The notes under the pieces are model-generated. The model worked only from the letters and a program-made list of their open reading frames with translations, was not told where the DNA came from and did not search any database. From Bryobacterales bacterium (lineage in GTDB: Bacteria > Acidobacteriota > Terriglobia > Bryobacterales > Bryobacteraceae), in the NCBI GenBank assembly GCA_003164035.1, contig PLRS01000116.1, positions 20,172-84,171 of the forward strand: DNA of 64,000 nt, in the 5' to 3' direction. Positions 8,171 through 17,482 of the stretch are shown in pieces. The position numbers were made by a program, and so were the translations under genes. The stretch's first letter is position 1. The number at the start of each line of letters is the position of its first letter.

Positions 8171-9934
8171 ATGAAAAAGAGTCGTCGTGCGCTTATTCGA
8201 TTTTGTTCCTTGGGAGCTTTCGCCAGCTTTGCCTGCTGGGGCCAGCAGTATAGCATCTCGACCATCGCCGGCAACGGGACGGCGGGGTACGCGGGCGATG
8301 CCGGCGCGGCCGGCGGAGGGAATTCGCAGTTGAGTTCGCCCACTCACCTGCTATTCCAGTCGGGCAGCCTCTATATTTCAGATTCCGCCAATTATCGGGT
8401 GCGGGTGATCTCGGGCGGGCAAATCAATACCTCCGTCGGGGACGGGACGGCGGGGTATTCCGGCGACTCGGGGCAGCCCAGCAGCACCGGAGCGGCCACC
8501 AGCGCCGAGATCGGCCCACCGGCGGGAATGTGCATCGACGGGTCGGGCCAACTTTATCTTGCCGATTCGGACAACGACGTCATCCGGAAGATAAGCCCGA
8601 AGGGGATTATCGTTACCATCGCGGGAGAGGGCAGCGCGGGCTACACCGGCGATGGCGGCGTTGCCACCAGCGCCCAACTCAATAAACCGCTCGATGTCGC
8701 CGTGGATGCGGCGGCCAATGTGTATATCGCCGATTCCGGCAACAACGTGATCCGGCAGATCGACGTCAACAACGGCTACATCAACACCATTATCGGCACC
8801 GGCGCCACCAGCAACGCGTTGAACCACCCGGTGGCGATCACGCTCGATTCGGCGGGCAACCTCTACATTTCCGACGCGGGCAACCACCGCATCGCCAAGT
8901 ACGCGGCGGGGGTAGTGACAACCTATGCGGGAAATACGGTGGACGGCTACACGGGCGACGGCGGGCTGGCCACTTCCGCCGAAATCAGCAACCCGCAGCA
9001 ACTGGTGTTCGACGCCGCCGGCAATCTGTACTTCGCCGATTCCACCAACGGGGTGATTCGCAAGGTGTCGGCCGACGGCATCATCAGCACCGTGGCGGGA
9101 AACGGCGCGGCTGCATATACCGGCGACGGCGGCCTGGCCACGTCGGCCAGCTTTTTCATTCCGCAAGGCGTGGCGGTGGATCCGGCGGGCAACCTGTACG
9201 TGAGCGACACGCAGAACAACGTGATTCGCGAGGCGTCGCCAGCCTACCCGGGCATCTCCACCGGCGGCGTGGTGGACGCCGCCAGCTACGTTCCCCAACT
9301 GGCTCCGGGGGCCCTGGCCAGCATTTTCGTGAGCAACCTTCCGCCGGTGACGGCCACCGCGAGCCTGCCGTTTTCGACCACGTATCAGGGCGTCTCGCTC
9401 ACGGTAAACGGGGTGAACGCGCCGATTCTGGGCGTGTACGGAGCGGCCAGCCAGGTAAATTTCCAGGTACCGTATGAAACCAAGGCGGGAGCGGCCAGCA
9501 TCGTGGCGACGGTAGACAGCCTGGCAAGCAATACGGCGACGGTGACGGTGACGGCCACGGCTCCCGGGCTATTCCTGGTGGGGACAAGTCCGGCGGTGCA
9601 GAATTATCCGGCCTATACGCTGAATTCCAGCGGCAATCCCGTCGCGGCGGGCGGCACCATCATCGCCTATCTGACCGGCGCTGGCGCAGTCACCCCGGCT
9701 GTGGCGGATGGCGCACCGGCGCCAGCTTCCACCCTGACCTACACGGCCATCACACCGACGGCGACGATTGGAACCGCGGTGGCGCAAGTCTCGTTTTCCG
9801 GGTTGGCGCCGGGCTTCGTGGGACTCACCCAGGTAGATATCACGGTACCGTCAACGCTGGCAGCCGGAAGTTATCCGCTGGTGATCACCTACTCCGGGCA
9901 ATCGACGGTGGCGGGCACGATCTGGGTGAAGTAG
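8171..9934 (+). CDS. Secreted NHL-repeat beta-propeller protein with Solibacter-type C-terminal domain
   Basis: 587 residues from ATG 8171; a GTG at 8114 is in frame, but the lysine-rich signal peptide (MKKSRRALIRF) starts at 8171. Residues about 28-370 contain six NHL-type repeats with recurring YTGDGG, ATSA, GVAVD and NNVIRE/NVIRKI elements, forming a propeller. Residues about 385-587 (GGVVDAASYVPQLAPGALAS onward) match the C-terminal domain common in Solibacter secreted proteins (TIGR03437-like). The protein is expected outside the cytoplasmic membrane. Ligand and role are unknown. It stands alone. Confidence 0.85.
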   Translation: MKKSRRALIRFCSLGAFASFACWGQQYSISTIAGNGTAGYAGDAGAAGGGNSQLSSPTHLLFQSGSLYISDSANYRVRVISGGQINTSVGDGTAGYSGDSGQPSSTGAATSAEIGPPAGMCIDGSGQLYLADSDNDVIRKISPKGIIVTIAGEGSAGYTGDGGVATSAQLNKPLDVAVDAAANVYIADSGNNVIRQIDVNNGYINTIIGTGATSNALNHPVAITLDSAGNLYISDAGNHRIAKYAAGVVTTYAGNTVDGYTGDGGLATSAEISNPQQLVFDAAGNLYFADSTNGVIRKVSADGIISTVAGNGAAAYTGDGGLATSASFFIPQGVAVDPAGNLYVSDTQNNVIREASPAYPGISTGGVVDAASYVPQLAPGALASIFVSNLPPVTATASLPFSTTYQGVSLTVNGVNAPILGVYGAASQVNFQVPYETKAGAASIVATVDSLASNTATVTVTATAPGLFLVGTSPAVQNYPAYTLNSSGNPVAAGGTIIAYLTGAGAVTPAVADGAPAPASTLTYTAITPTATIGTAVAQVSFSGLAPGFVGLTQVDITVPSTLAAGSYPLVITYSGQSTVAGTIWVK

Positions 9935-9975
9935 GGGCGGCAGGGTCAGGCGAAGCCGACGGCGACGCTGCTCGT

Positions 9976-11448
9976 TCATTCCTCCAACTGAATGCTTTGC
10001 GCCGGTTTCTGAAGTCCGGCCACCATCGCTTTCCGGCGAATGCTGTCACCAGCGGGGAATGGAGCTTCGAAGAAGATCGCTTGCGTCACCCTGGGATAAC
10101 CGGCGAGCGCCTGGAGCGCTTGCGGCCATCGCCGCGGATATTTCTGTTTCAACTCGGGAGCGAAGTCGAGACAAATGGCCAGGTATGCAGCACGCGCCCT
10201 CTCCTGAGCCGTTCCACCATGCGCAATTCCGTCATCGATCCCGCCCCTCAATTGCGATCGCATGGTGGCGTACTGCCGCTTCAGATCGGGGAGCGGTTCG
10301 ACGTTGGCGGGCTTTTCGGTATGGATGCGGTACACCGGTTTGCCGTTGACCGTCGCCGTGGACCCGCCGTGCTGGAAGATGTTAAGTTGTGCCAGCGCGA
10401 CCAGCCGGTCGCTGTAGGTTGTGATCGTCTCGCCCTCCGGCATGTCGTCCCGGCTTGTGTTCCGGTATTGGTCCTTGATATCCCAACCCCGGCTCTTCAG
10501 AAACCTGTTCCCTTTGATGACTCCGACGATGGTGCCGGACGCAGCCGCATTGTTATCGGCATCCCATCCAAAGTTGAAGGCAGCTCGCACGGTCTGGGCC
10601 CAGTCGCCGTCACCATAGAGCAGCGCCGAGATCGTCGACGCTCCGTTCAGCCAGACGCCGTTCCGGTCGCGCATGTCCTGGCCGCCATATTTGCAATACT
10701 TGTCCCTGGTGAGTTGCCGGGTCGCGCGCCAGTCGCGAGCGTTCTCCTTGTACCAACGGCGTACGTCGGACATGATTTGGCTCATCACGCTCTGCGGATC
10801 GAGCGCCGCCGCGCCGGCGTCCAGGATCTTATCCATGTCATTGGTCAGGAACGCGGTGGCGATCATGGCATCCACCATCTGGGTAGACTGAATGGCTTCC
10901 CCGTCGACGCTTACGTGGGTGTAATGAATCCCAATTCGAGCGGCCGCCTGGGGCATCCCCGGCGAAATCAAGCCCCAACTCTCGCTGACGAACTGGCCGG
11001 AGAGGTTGAAATCGGCCCAGGGGTTGATCTCAATACGGCCCGTGAGCGGCGGATCAATGCCGAGATCCATGATCTGTCGCAGGTACAAGTGAGAACACCA
11101 GATCCGCCGGTTGATGTGTTTTTTCCAAATCTCCGAGATGCGCCGGTACGGAATCAAGAGGCTCCTGGCCCTCTGGATTTCGACGATATACGGCCATTCG
11201 ACGTCGGTATCGTCGTCGGTCCACCCACCATCGGGCAGCGCGGGCGTGTATTCCCGCACGTTGCCAGGTTCGAGAATGTACTTCATCTCGTGTGTGAGAC
11301 CGTTCAGGTCCCCGACAATCTGACCGAGGAATCCCCCTCGGATTTTGTCTTCCAAAACGTCGGACGGAATTTCGACGGTGGCGCCGTGTTGGGTCTGGGC
11401 CAGCAGCGGCAGTCCCGCCGCCACCATCATGAAGTCGCGTCTCCGCAC
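9976..11448 (-). CDS. ADP-ribosylglycohydrolase-family protein with Tat signal
   Basis: Start set at GTG 11448 because a strong AAAGGAGGT lies 5 bases upstream and translation then opens VRRRDFMMVAAG, a twin-arginine signal; an in-frame start at 11481 has no such site. The 490-residue product has DraG-type metal-site motifs: GGFLGQIVGD near the N-terminus, WTDDDTD (about residue 77) and GWDADNNAAASGTIVG (about residue 315). Family members hydrolyse ADP-ribose linkages or related glycosides. A Tat-exported version suggests a periplasmic glycosidase-like role. The C-terminal 130 residues are strand-rich and unassigned. Confidence 0.82.
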   Translation of the reverse strand: MRRRDFMMVAAGLPLLAQTQHGATVEIPSDVLEDKIRGGFLGQIVGDLNGLTHEMKYILEPGNVREYTPALPDGGWTDDDTDVEWPYIVEIQRARSLLIPYRRISEIWKKHINRRIWCSHLYLRQIMDLGIDPPLTGRIEINPWADFNLSGQFVSESWGLISPGMPQAAARIGIHYTHVSVDGEAIQSTQMVDAMIATAFLTNDMDKILDAGAAALDPQSVMSQIMSDVRRWYKENARDWRATRQLTRDKYCKYGGQDMRDRNGVWLNGASTISALLYGDGDWAQTVRAAFNFGWDADNNAAASGTIVGVIKGNRFLKSRGWDIKDQYRNTSRDDMPEGETITTYSDRLVALAQLNIFQHGGSTATVNGKPVYRIHTEKPANVEPLPDLKRQYATMRSQLRGGIDDGIAHGGTAQERARAAYLAICLDFAPELKQKYPRRWPQALQALAGYPRVTQAIFFEAPFPAGDSIRRKAMVAGLQKPAQSIQLEE

Positions 11449-11704
11449 GGAAACCTCCTTTGCCTGGGACGCAACCGGCAAACCGGGGTCCGCGTCCGCT
11501 GTCCGGTGGACTTTCCGATAATGAACGCTGGATCAATCGGACGCCGGCGCCGCCAGGTTAACACGGTTGAGTTTCCGGCAACGGGGCAATCGCCGAGTTC
11601 GGATTCACAGCGCAGTTCCCGGGAGCGAAGCAACATGCGCCCGAAGCCTCGGCAAAACGGAGGGCACACTTCCGCGCCAGGTACGGCACTGCCGATGCAC
11701 GCGG

Positions 11705-12319
11705 TCACAACCGGAGCGACGTCGGACGTTCATACCCGCTCAAGCGAGCCTGCGGGGGAGCGGGATGGATCGCTCCGACGGACTTCAAAAACCAGCCGCC
11801 TGCCAGGCCCAGCACCAACGATCCGGCGAATGACATGTAGGCTCCCGACTGGAGTGTCACATAATACGAATACGGGCCGAAAATAGTGTCGATCACGTGC
11901 ATGGGGAGCACGAATTCAACGTACATATAGATCATCGTAAGCACGTTCAGGGATCCGGCAATAAACATGGCGATTCCTGCCATCTTCATCTGCTGGAACG
12001 TGGTGGTTTTGGTCGCTGCCAGGACTAGTGCGGCCAATGCGCCGATCGGGATGATCCACAGGAAGGCGCCTCGGAAATCACAGGCGAGTTCAAACCCTTT
12101 CTCAGTATTGCTGCCTGAGGTCGACCATGGTAGCAGCACGAATCCGATCAAGACGAGGATACAGGCGACACGGCCGGCGTTCTTGGCGAGGAAGCCGGCG
12201 CCTTCGCCATCGTTGTCCGCATTCACCGGCACCGGCACCGGCGGCGCCGCGTTGCCGCACTTCACGCAAAAATTGTTGCCCGGCACGATTTCGGCCTGGC
12301 AATGGTAACAAGTCGACAT
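11705..12319 (-). CDS. Zinc-ribbon membrane protein
   Basis: Start taken at ATG 12319, which has CAGGAG 8 bases upstream and puts the zinc ribbon at the very N-terminus (MSTCYHCQAEIV ... NFCVKCGNA, a CxxC...CxxC pair). After a proline/acid-rich linker come four hydrophobic segments (about residues 52-70, 85-105, 115-140, 165-190). 204 residues in all. Such zinc-ribbon-plus-membrane proteins are common but have no assigned function. It is divergent from the antitoxin/Doc pair with about 65 bases between, so the promoters may share that gap. Confidence 0.7.
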   Translation of the reverse strand: MSTCYHCQAEIVPGNNFCVKCGNAAPPVPVPVNADNDGEGAGFLAKNAGRVACILVLIGFVLLPWSTSGSNTEKGFELACDFRGAFLWIIPIGALAALVLAATKTTTFQQMKMAGIAMFIAGSLNVLTMIYMYVEFVLPMHVIDTIFGPYSYYVTLQSGAYMSFAGSLVLGLAGGWFLKSVGAIHPAPPQARLSGYERPTSLRL

Positions 12320-12383
12320 GTAATTTACTCCTGAAAATTGAATCGACCATTCAGCCATGGTCGGGTTCCGCTAAGATGGAGCC

Positions 12384-12569
12384 ATGAAAGCAGAAGCCAC
12401 GAACTGTCCCGATTCCGATTCGCCGCACCGCGAAGATTCCGCGGCCAAAGAGGCCGGCGTAGAGCCGGACCCGCCCAACGTCCGCTATGCTTCCGATGAG
12501 GCGTTCGAACAAGCTCACCGCAAGACGACCCTGCTGCACGCGGAACTGTTCCGCCGTCTGGCCGAATAG
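12384..12569 (+). CDS. Small antitoxin-like protein upstream of Doc
   Basis: A 61-residue, highly charged protein (MKAEATNCPDSDSPH ... AHRKTTLLHAELFRRLAE). ATGGAG is just upstream of its ATG. It ends 13 bases before the Doc toxin start, the position of the antitoxin in Phd/Doc-like operons. No Phd DNA-binding fold can be recognised by eye. The C-terminal helix could be the toxin-masking segment. The assignment rests mainly on position. Confidence 0.55.
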   Translation: MKAEATNCPDSDSPHREDSAAKEAGVEPDPPNVRYASDEAFEQAHRKTTLLHAELFRRLAE

Positions 12570-12582
12570 CCTGGTTTCTAAA

Positions 12583-12972
12583 GTGGAACCGGATCTCTTC
12601 TTTCTCACTACAGCGCAAATCGATCGCATTCATAGCGACCAGCTCGAAAACTGGGGAGGCCGGTCCGGTCTTCGCAGCGAAAACGGGCTGGAATCGGCCA
12701 TCGCCCAACCGCAAAACGTGTACGCCTATGAAAGCAGCGATTTGTATGAACTCGCCGCCGCCTATGCTTACCATCTGGCCGAAAACCAGGCCTACTTCGA
12801 TGGCAACAAGCGGGTCGGAATCCAGGCGGCTCTCGACTTTTTGGAAATGCACGGCATCGACACAACCCCGCTGCCCGGGCTGCAGACCTACCAAGCCATG
12901 ATCGGAATTTCCGCTCACGAAATGAGGCGCTCCGATCTCGCTGCGTATTTCCGTTCCATCCTCGGAAATTAG
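12583..12972 (+). CDS. doc: Death-on-curing (Doc)-family toxin, Fic fold
   Basis: 129 residues from GTG 12583, giving VEPDLFFLTTAQIDRIHSDQ, the usual Doc start; the frame is open further upstream but overlaps the antitoxin. The Fic-fold active segment is present as LAENQAYFDGNKRVG (about residues 64-78), where Doc usually has NHAFxDGNKR. The usual histidine two residues before Phe is Gln here (NQAYFDGNKR), a possible loss or alteration of activity. Doc toxins phosphorylate EF-Tu. The stop overlaps the convergent GYF-peptide gene by 4 bases. Confidence 0.82.
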   Translation: MEPDLFFLTTAQIDRIHSDQLENWGGRSGLRSENGLESAIAQPQNVYAYESSDLYELAAAYAYHLAENQAYFDGNKRVGIQAALDFLEMHGIDTTPLPGLQTYQAMIGISAHEMRRSDLAAYFRSILGN

Positions 12973-13103
12973 CTCAGTTTGCCGGATGCTTCCTCTTTAG
13001 CCAGATCGCTGGTCACGATATTGCCTTGATCGACATATCTGCGGATTTCTTCGATCGAGTGGGGGCCATATTCCTGGCCGGCTCGTTGGATCAGATGTTT
13101 CAT
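12969..13103 (-). CDS. 44-residue GYF-like microprotein
   Basis: A short ORF encoding MKHLIQRAGQEYGPHSIEEI followed by RRYVDQGNIVTSDLA. The GQEYGPHSIEEI...G.I..SDLA pattern is that of GYF_2-type modules, usually found at the start of larger membrane proteins. Here the protein stops after the module. AGGAG lies about 8 bases before the ATG, and the ATG overlaps the stop of the preceding gene (ATGA), so translation is probably coupled. Small size makes function hard to guess; a proline-rich peptide-binding adaptor is possible. Confidence 0.6.
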   Translation of the reverse strand: MKHLIQRAGQEYGPHSIEEIRRYVDQGNIVTSDLAKEEASGKLS

Positions 13104-13357
13104 CGGTTCATCTCCTGGCCGGCACACAGACCGGGCTTCCGCGTCGCGGGCGGAAGTTCAGGCATTTGTGTCATCTGCATAAACGCCCGAGCCTCGTCTG
13201 ATCTGAGTCCAGCCTCCGAGAGCAGGGAGAACAGGACGGCTGTACGCTGGTTTGCAAGCGCGAGTTCTTGCGCGGACCATGCGGCTAAAGTTTTGATCCC
13301 GCAGCGATGAAGTGCGTACTCCTCGGACCACTCCTTCACATTCTTATCGGTTTTCAT
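13100..13357 (-). CDS. Small protein of unknown function, coupled to the GYF-like peptide
   Basis: An 85-residue, mostly helical, soluble protein (MKTDKNVKEWSEEYALHRCG ... LFSLLSEAGLRSDEARAFMQ). GGAAGG stands ahead of the ATG. Its TGA overlaps the next ATG, so it is the first gene of a two-gene operon. I do not recognise a family. It lies between the GGDEF gene and the Doc operon. Confidence 0.5.
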   Translation of the reverse strand: MKTDKNVKEWSEEYALHRCGIKTLAAWSAQELALANQRTAVLFSLLSEAGLRSDEARAFMQMTQMPELPPATRKPGLCAGQEMNR

Positions 13358-13399
13358 TTCAGCCTTCCAGACCTTACTTTCTTAATGAATTCAGCTTGC

Positions 13400-14170
13400 T
13401 CAAAAGGAGATCGCGAAGGGGACGTCCGTAATCCCTGTTTCTTCACGCGCGTTGGCGGTGGCAAGATCGCCGGGGTACTGTAACGAACCGTGCTCGGATC
13501 CCGGTCGGGTCGTGACGTTTTCCGGACATTGCGGAAGACAACCGCGCCGGGTATAGACCGCTACGCGATTGCGTCCATTCTTCTTCGCCGAATAGAGCGC
13601 CTGGTCAGACGCCTGCACCAGTTCTTCGGGAGTGGTTTCCGAACCGCCGGTTGCACAAACCCCAAGGCTGCAGGTCACGTATACCTCGCCCGTCGATAGG
13701 GCAAACGGTTGCTTTGCCATGTTCCGCCGAATTTGCTCCGCCCGTTGCACGGCCTCCTCCTGCCCGCACCCAGGCAAAAGGATTACTATTTCTTCTCCGC
13801 CATAGCGGCCAACCGTATCGTAGGGCCGTACCGATCCCTGGATGCGACGCGCGCTCTCTTTGAGAACTGCATCGCCCGCGAGGTGCCCGCAGGTGTCGTT
13901 GACCTTCTTGAAGTAGTCGAGGTCGACCATAATGAGCGCCAGCGAGCGGTTTTGACGGCTGGCCCTGGCAAGTTCCCTCCCGAGAGTCTCGAAGAAGGCA
14001 GTCCGGTTCAACAGACCGGTTAGACCATCCTTCATAGCTCGCTCACGAAGAACTTCGCATTCCGCCAGAAGTGCCTGTTTCTCCCGTAGGAGTCCCAGTG
14101 TCCGTCGCATGACAACCCGCTCAAGTTGCTGCTGGCGCTGCAGCAGCCGCAACACTCGCCGGCGCCACAC
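13400..14170 (-). CDS. GGDEF-domain diguanylate cyclase, probably lacking its sensor
   Basis: A 256-residue protein from GTG 14170. Residues 1-45 are a basic helical linker (VLRLLQRQQQLERVVMRRTL), as normally follows a transmembrane segment. The GGDEF domain covers about residues 46-205: DGLTGLLNR, MVDLDYFKKVND, and the signature as RYGGEEIVILL, so the last residue is Ile rather than Phe. Catalytic residues look intact, so it probably makes c-di-GMP. An RxxD inhibitory site is not obvious. No sensor or membrane segment precedes it, suggesting a truncated gene or an undetected upstream piece. The C-terminal 50 residues are not conserved-looking. Confidence 0.82.
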   Translation of the reverse strand: MWRRRVLRLLQRQQQLERVVMRRTLGLLREKQALLAECEVLRERAMKDGLTGLLNRTAFFETLGRELARASRQNRSLALIMVDLDYFKKVNDTCGHLAGDAVLKESARRIQGSVRPYDTVGRYGGEEIVILLPGCGQEEAVQRAEQIRRNMAKQPFALSTGEVYVTCSLGVCATGGSETTPEELVQASDQALYSAKKNGRNRVAVYTRRGCLPQCPENVTTRPGSEHGSLQYPGDLATANAREETGITDVPFAISF

Positions 14171-14610
14171 GCCCCGGAAGGCGTTGGTACCCTGGTGTCC
14201 CGTGTGTATCGGTCGTGAGTTTGAATCCGGGTTGAGCCCCGTGGGCCGTCACGCCGGTGTTGGAGTTGGTCTCAATCAAGGCAGGCGGAACATTGCGTCG
14301 ACGGCCGGGCCGGCGACAGACGCGGAGCGTCGCGGTGGAAAGAGTGGCGAAGGATCCGCGAGGGCCAACATCCTCAGCCACTCACTTGCGGACCTTCCGC
14401 CCCGGACTAAAAATCCCGCTTGTGCCCGAAGCCGCTGCGCTTGAGGCAGGTTGCGATGTGCTTTTAGTCAAGTACGCCGCGTCCCGGCGTCATGCAAGAG
14501 GCAGGAGCGCCCGGATCGAAGCTCGACTGCTTTGGCTCGAAGAAGTCGTCGTCGATCCGGTCCTGGTTGCAGGGATGCTCCCGCTGCAAGTAACTCCCGA
14601 CTGAAAGTGC
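14171..14610. other. Intergenic stretch with a possible 41-residue ORF
   Basis: No long gene is convincing here. On the minus strand, a small frame at 14464-14589 (TTG start, GGGAG 5 bases upstream) encodes a polar peptide (HPCNQDRIDDDFFEPKQ ... MTPGRGVLD) directly downstream of the DUF4384 gene. It may be a tiny gene or the worn C-terminus of a larger one. The remainder reads as non-coding. Confidence 0.3.
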
Positions 14611-15510
14611 CTACGACGCCTTCCCGTGCTTGAGAGAGATCTCAACGGCAATGGCTTGACTGGGCCTCTTGGGCACGTATACCGGGCTAGGGGAATCCTG
14701 TGCGTTCCGTCCGCTCGCCTGGGGGCTGGGCGGCGTAGCGGTGGTAGTCCCCTGTTGGCTGGGCGCCGGGACAGGGGTGTTGGGCATCTGTGGCTTAGGT
14801 TGCGCGTGGCTCACCGTAACGATGCCACGTTGCTCCGCGACCGGTTCCGCTTCCGAGTTCCCTACCATCTCCAGAAGGCGTTTGTTGAGCTTGGTCAATA
14901 CGTCATCATCCGAGTCGGCTTTTGGTTCGCCGCCCGGCGCAACCGCGCCCGGCTTGTTTCTGCAGTCGGATCCCGAGCTGAACATAGCCGCGATGTCGGG
15001 TTCCGGATGGGGCGACACAATCACCAACAGTTTCTCGGCGCCCGCGGGATCCTTCATCATCATGGTACGCCCGGGCGGCGGCACCATTTGGGTCACACCA
15101 GCCTTGAGGCGGTACTGCTCTCCCGGTTGCGGAAACACCATCGCATAGGGGCAAACACCCGGTTTGGCTCGTCTGTCGGCTTCTGCTACTAAGTCCAGGG
15201 AGCGCGAGGCTTCCGTCTCCGGATCGCCGATCATAGTCCGATTGAGAACATACACGTAGGAATCGAAATCAACGCGGACCGCGAGAGATATCTTGTCTCC
15301 AGTCTGAAACGGGAATGCAACCGAAACCGGCTGGCGCATGCCATCCCGGACCAGCAATACCGTGTAATGGACGCCGAATTTCGGATTCGTCTGGCCCGTC
15401 TTCGCCGGGACGGCTGCCTTCGCCTGGCCATTCTGCGCCCATACGGCGCCAGCGATACTCAGGGCGCCACCGAAAACCAGAGCTGTCAACTGCGTTTGAT
15501 TTAGTTTCAT
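14611..15510 (-). CDS. Secreted DUF4384-domain protein
   Basis: 299 residues with a signal peptide (MKLNQTQLTALVFGG, cleaved after VWAQ) and AAGGA before the ATG. Residues about 45-170 fit DUF4384: FQTGDKISLAVRVDFDSYVY, then PEPGEQYRLKAG-like and LLVIVSPHPEP strands. The rest is proline/serine-rich and probably disordered. DUF4384 is often found attached to caspases, subtilases and sigma-regulated secreted proteins, and the neighbouring subtilase has the same domain at its C-terminus. The two are likely paralogous partners in one locus. Confidence 0.75.
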   Translation of the reverse strand: MKLNQTQLTALVFGGALSIAGAVWAQNGQAKAAVPAKTGQTNPKFGVHYTVLLVRDGMRQPVSVAFPFQTGDKISLAVRVDFDSYVYVLNRTMIGDPETEASRSLDLVAEADRRAKPGVCPYAMVFPQPGEQYRLKAGVTQMVPPPGRTMMMKDPAGAEKLLVIVSPHPEPDIAAMFSSGSDCRNKPGAVAPGGEPKADSDDDVLTKLNKRLLEMVGNSEAEPVAEQRGIVTVSHAQPKPQMPNTPVPAPSQQGTTTATPPSPQASGRNAQDSPSPVYVPKRPSQAIAVEISLKHGKAS

Positions 15511-15589
15511 TAGAATTCCTTCCAGCCGCCGCGGCGGCCGTTGCCTTCACTTACTTATGCATCTTACGAGCTACGTCTTACAGGTCATT

Positions 15590-17439
15590 TCACGGCTCGA
15601 CGCGAAAACGGGCAGTGGCGACCGTCAGGAGCGTGTTCGCGGCCGACCACCGGCGCCAATCCACGGGTTGTGGCGCTGTAATCAGGACCAGCTCCTGCTG
15701 CCCCACCGTGCGCTCATCGAGGGGCAGGGTCTCCTCGCCCAGCGGCAGTACGTAACGTTCCGCCGCGCGCAACACATCGCTCGCGCCATCCCGCGGCAAC
15801 CACAACTCGTACCGGCCCTTTGCGTCTCGATAGAAGAGCAGGAAGGCGCTATCCCGCTCCACCTTCACGCCCAGTTTGAGTCCGTCGCCCACCCGGTAGA
15901 CATCCCGCCCGGTGACGATCTTAGTCCCTCCTTCAGGGGAGTTCGCCGGCATGGCGCGCAACCTGTCGAGCACGGGAACTGGAATGGGGCCGCCCCATTG
16001 ATCCGGAATCGCCACGGACGCCTCATCCACGTTCGGCGCGGAGGGAGATTGAGCCGAGGACGGTGGGGCCGTCTTCGTCAACGGCCCGGCCGTCGCGAAG
16101 CCGTACCCATACAAGTTGTTCGGCGAAGTCGCGCCCAGCGGCTTCACCATTTCCAGCATGGCGCTGCGCAGTTTCGTCGCCCGCAACTCGCCCGAAGTCG
16201 AGGCGATCGCGGCTGCGAATCCGGCCACATAAGGACACGAAGCGGAGGTGCCGTGGAATGGGGCGCCGTAGGCTTTCGAATAGGATCCGGCGGGCGCGAT
16301 CAACTCGGGTTTCACGCGTCCATCGTCGGTTGGCCCGGTGGAACTATAACCGGCCAGCATGTCGGTAGTCATGTTGTACGCTCCCACCGCCAGCGCCAGG
16401 TGCGCCGTGGCCGGACTACTCACGCTGCCCAGCCCGTGGAGCGCCAGGGCGGCCGTATCGGGACCGACAAACACATGAACCCGAACCGGATGGGTTAAGC
16501 GAACCGACCTCAGCGCGAGATAGAGGACTTTACCTTTCCAGTCCTCTCCCGCCAAACTCAGTAGTTCCAACGGAAGGGCGCTGCGCTTTTCGCTCTGACG
16601 CTCCTGGGAGCATCGAACCTCCCTTGGCTTCTCGCCCGGCGAGGGAATCGTGAACAGACAGGCATCGATATCCTGCCCGGACTGGTTTCCAGAGGCGGCC
16701 CAGTCGTCCCAGTTAACGATGACGCTGAGACCAAACGTCTTCTTACCCTGCCCATTTTCCATCTCGCCGGTACGGATCGGCAGCAGGATCTCGCCCACCG
16801 GCCCGAACTTCAGCCATCCGTCCTGGTCGGTTTCGTGGGCGGAAAACAGCCAATGAAGTCCGCCGTGATTCCCCGCCGAGACTACCCAAAGACGATGGTC
16901 CTCCCGGACCTGCTCGTCGATCGCGCGGCTCATCAGATCGCCGCCGCGCAGATCGGTTGCAGCCGAGCCGCCGGAGAAGCTCACAATGTCCACGCGTTGG
17001 TCCCGCATCCATTCCGCGGCCTCAATCCAGGTGCCCGACGCCGGGTCGATTACCGCCAGGTAGAGCTGCGCATCCGGCGCCGCGGCATGGATGATTTCGG
17101 CGCACGCCGCACCGTGCGCCTCGCCATTCTCGATGGACGAGCCTTCGTTGCCGCCGAAAGTCCGCGCGCCTCGCGGTGCGGGCACCAGGCCATTCTGCTG
17201 CAGCTTGCCATAGCCTTCGAAACCGAAATCGATGATCCCGACTTTGATGCCCTTGCCCGTGTAACCCGTACCTTCGGCCCCAGCAGGTCGGCCCCCTTCG
17301 TCGCGGGCCGCTCGGCCGGCGGCGACAGCGAGCGCGGGGCCTCCGCCATCAACCGCTGTAACTCAGCATCGTTCTGGGCCGCGGCGTAACTGACGCCGCA
17401 CAACAAAAGCAGCGAACATTCCAGGATCTTCTTCAGCAT
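15590..17439 (-). pseudogene. Subtilisin-family protease with C-terminal DUF4384, split by a 1-base frameshift
   Basis: The signal peptide and propeptide-like start (MLKKILECSLLLLCGVSYAA) begin at 17439. The frame is left near LLGPK, and the adjacent frame continues with GTGYTGKGIKVGIIDFGF, which carries the catalytic Asp. Joining them requires one extra base in the C run at 17278-17281. Downstream the S8 triad is complete: His in GEAHGAACAEI and Ser in HGTSASCPYVAGF. The catalytic domain ends near the middle, and a DUF4384 module (DVYRVGDGLKLGVKVERDSA onward) forms the C-terminus. The intact protein would be about 616 residues, exported. It is either a fresh pseudogene or an assembly error, the latter favoured because everything else is intact. 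Confidence 0.85.
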
Positions 17440-17482
17440 CGCTTGTCTCTTTGCAATTCGGTTTGGCCGCGGACCTCGCCGG

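Noticed and set aside
10000..11886. 629-residue plus-strand frame opposite the ADP-ribosylglycohydrolase
   Set aside because: Antisense shadow; no recognisable motif and it runs through the intergenic region.
14257..14604. 115-residue plus-strand ORF between the GGDEF and DUF4384 genes
   Set aside because: No recognisable family; the minus strand there offers a more protein-like short frame.
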